From: Erwinia sp. SLM-02
GTDB taxonomy: Bacteria > Pseudomonadota > Gammaproteobacteria > Enterobacterales > Enterobacteriaceae
Length of the DNA stretch: 64,000 bases
Reading direction: 5' to 3'
NCBI RefSeq assembly: GCF_037450285.1
Contig: NZ_JAQISN010000001.1
Location: 1,922,001-1,986,000 of the forward strand
Each line of letters opens with the position of its first letter. Position 1 is the first letter of the stretch. The translations under genes and the position numbers were made by a program. Below are positions 62,672 through 64,000 of the stretch, in pieces. Below the pieces are notes generated by a model, which worked only from the letters and a program-made list of their open reading frames with translations, was not told where the DNA came from and searched no databases.

Positions 62672-62790
62672 GTCGCCCTGCTCTGGCCTTCGCGGAATGG
62701 AGGGCGATCGCGCACACCCGTGGCTGCGCGATGCTCTTTGGGCGGTCCGTGCCGCTGAAACGGCGGCGATCAGATCTGGAAGTCGATTGC
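62672..62790 (+). pseudogene. Relic of the LysR-gene 3' end
   Basis: This stretch resembles the 3' end of the LysR gene at 59662-60582. One frame reads GDRAHPWLRDALWAVRAAE against GDRAHQWLRDCLREVCCAE of the intact protein, with a frameshift just upstream (an extra A in GGAATGG). DNA identity is around three quarters by eye. It directly adjoins the end of intact cbl, as the intact LysR end adjoins the cbl relic. Confidence 0.7.
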
Positions 62791-63729
62791 CGGTTCTTCT
62801 TCGTTGCTCAGTGCCAGCGCCTGGCGCTTGATCTCTTCCAGGGAGAGATTCGCGTTGCACAGCTCCAGGAACTGCCAGACGTAGTTACGCTGCAGCTGGC
62901 CGCGCTTCAGGCCCAGCCAGACGGTGTTGGACTCGAACAGATGGCGCGCCTCAAGGCGAACCAGATCCGAGTTTTCATCCAGCTGGCAGGCCTGGTCGGC
63001 CAGGATACCCACCCCCAGCCCCAGCTCAACGTAGGTTTTCACCACGTCGGAATCCTGGGCGCTGAGGACGATGTCCGGCTTCAGGCTGGCGGCATGAAAC
63101 GCGCGGTCAACGCGGGAGCGCCCGGTGATCCCCTGACGATAGGTGATCAGCGGATAGCGGCTGAGGGTGGCCAGCGTCAGCGGCTGCTGCTGGATCAGCT
63201 CGTGGCCTTTTGGCACCAGCAGGGCATGATGCCAGCTGAACCAGGGGAACGCCGCCAGCGCCGGGTTGTTCACCACCTGCTCGCTGGCAATGCCGATGTC
63301 GGCCTCACCGGCAACCAGCATCGAGGCGATCTCCTGCGGCGATCCCTGATTGAGTTCCAGCCGCACGTGGGGATAGAGTGCGCGAAACGCTTTAATCACT
63401 TTAGGCAGGCTGTAGCGCGCCTGGGTATGGGTGGTGGCGATGGTCAGTACGCCGCTGGATTCGTTGGTAAACACGTCGGCCAGACGGCGAACTTTACCGG
63501 CCTCATCAAGGATGCGTTCGGCGATGGTCAACAGCGCTTTGCCGGGTTCAGTCATCCCCAGCAGGCGTTTTCCCCGGCGGATGAAAATCTCAACCCCCAG
63601 TTCATCTTCCAAATCGCGAATATGGCGGCTGACGCCTGACTGTGAGGTGAACAGCGCGTTAGCCACTTCGGTGAGATTAAACTCGCAGCGAGCCGCTTCC
63701 TTGATGATTTTAAGTTGCTGAAAATTCAC
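62770..63729 (-). CDS. cbl: LysR-type regulator Cbl
   Basis: A 319-residue CysB-like LTTR that in E. coli activates genes for use of organosulfur compounds (ssu, tau) under sulfate limitation, with adenosine phosphosulfate as anti-inducer. The HTH is at about 1-60 (MNFQQLKIIKEAARCEFNLT, FTSQSGVSRHIRDLEDELG), followed by VLTIATTHTQARYSLPKVI, ITYRQGITGRSRVDRAF, VLSAQDSDVVKTYVELGLG and the end EEEPAIDFQI. It aligns with E. coli Cbl throughout. It lies downstream of nac, as in E. coli. Confidence 0.95.
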   Translation of the reverse strand: MNFQQLKIIKEAARCEFNLTEVANALFTSQSGVSRHIRDLEDELGVEIFIRRGKRLLGMTEPGKALLTIAERILDEAGKVRRLADVFTNESSGVLTIATTHTQARYSLPKVIKAFRALYPHVRLELNQGSPQEIASMLVAGEADIGIASEQVVNNPALAAFPWFSWHHALLVPKGHELIQQQPLTLATLSRYPLITYRQGITGRSRVDRAFHAASLKPDIVLSAQDSDVVKTYVELGLGVGILADQACQLDENSDLVRLEARHLFESNTVWLGLKRGQLQRNYVWQFLELCNANLSLEEIKRQALALSNEEEPAIDFQI

Positions 63730-63873
63730 GCGCTTTGCTCCCTCTGTTATTTGCTGGTTTCCTTCATGTTAAGGACGCAAATTGATAGCAACAAATAATA
63801 AAAAGAGGTTTTATATGCTTTTTAGCGATAAGGCGGAAGTGAGGCGCGCGGCTGCGCGCCCGGCACAGAGGGA

Positions 63874-64000
63874 TTAACCAACCAGCATCAGTTCACGATC
63901 TTCAACGACCGGTCTGTTGAGCAGCGATAATAAAATATTCTTTACGGCCTGCGCTGATGGGGAGAGCGGCTGACGCGTTGAAACATTAAGCGACAGCGGC
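63874..64000 (-). CDS. nac: Nitrogen assimilation regulator Nac (partial, 3' end)
   Basis: The final 41 codons of a LysR-family protein, open to the window edge, read PLSLNVSTRQPLSPSAQAVK and end VEDRELMLVG. This matches the C-terminus of E. coli Nac (SLSLNLPARANLSPQAQAVK, then VMEKRQWQLVS). Together with cbl downstream, it recreates the E. coli nac-cbl order. Nac is made from an NtrC/sigma-54 promoter under nitrogen limitation and activates sigma-70 genes for poor nitrogen sources. About 260 N-terminal residues lie outside the window. Confidence 0.85.
   Translation of the reverse strand, partial: PLSLNVSTRQPLSPSAQAVKNILLSLLNRPVVEDRELMLVG

Noticed and set aside
63840..63865. GC-rich hairpin between nac and cbl as a terminator
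   Set aside because: The stem (GGCGCGC/GCGCGCC) is not followed by a T run in the direction of nac transcription, so intrinsic termination is unsupported.

Overview
The window is a chromosomal segment from a gammaproteobacterium of order Enterobacterales. Gene content, order and protein sequences point to the Erwinia/Pantoea side of the order; no species is claimed. Positions 1-29819 follow the Escherichia coli K-12 41-minute region almost gene for gene: manZ, yobD, rlmA, cspC, yobF, yebO, yobH, kdgR, yebQ, htpX, prc, proQ, msrC, yebS-yebT (letAB), rsmF, the sRNA gene sdsR, yebY-yebZ, holE, yobB, exoX, ptrB, yebG and purT. Several members of the E. coli block are missing at their usual places: mntP, mgrB, pphA, yobA and the edd-eda-zwf group after purT. 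Other genes sit in their stead: an MBL-fold hydrolase, a spermidine-synthase-like protein, an AI-2E-type permease, a VOC protein, a dehydroshikimate-dehydratase-like TIM barrel and several very small ORFs.

From 29.8 to 41.1 kb the window is accessory. It holds an O-methyltransferase, three 216-bp copies of a nested palindromic (cloverleaf-like) repeat, a 102-bp perfect-armed hairpin, a GNAT-hyuA-hyuB hydantoinase/oxoprolinase operon, more repeats including ten copies of a hexanucleotide, a small lipoprotein, an SDR oxidoreductase, yajD, a YafO-like toxin with an unusual 198-residue partner, and a 140-bp tandem repeat.

From 41.1 to 58.1 kb lies a catabolic locus on the minus strand. Reading in the direction of transcription it encodes an aldehyde dehydrogenase, a haloacid-dehalogenase-type HAD, a PuuB/OrdL-type FAD oxidoreductase, a family-5 binding protein with a Tat signal, two DppBC-type permeases, a fused two-domain ABC ATPase, a second FAD oxidoreductase, a double-GNAT protein, a GhrA-like 2-hydroxyacid dehydrogenase, an M20 amidohydrolase, a 4-aminobutyrate-type transaminase and an Lrp/AsnC regulator. 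A GabD-like dehydrogenase lies just upstream with its own terminator. The intergenic region before the operon carries a good sigma-54 promoter match, an NtrC-like palindrome and CRP-like sites, so the operon looks like a nitrogen-scavenging pathway for an amine, amino acid or acylated derivative. The substrate cannot be named from sequence.

From 58.2 kb to the end are an MFS exporter with a divergent LysR gene, an ABC-F gene preceded by a short leader ORF with attenuator-like inverted repeats, cbl, and the 3' end of nac. The ABC-F module is flanked by broken copies of both neighbours (a cbl relic on its left and a LysR relic on its right), which suggests it was inserted into an older LysR/cbl tail-to-tail junction.
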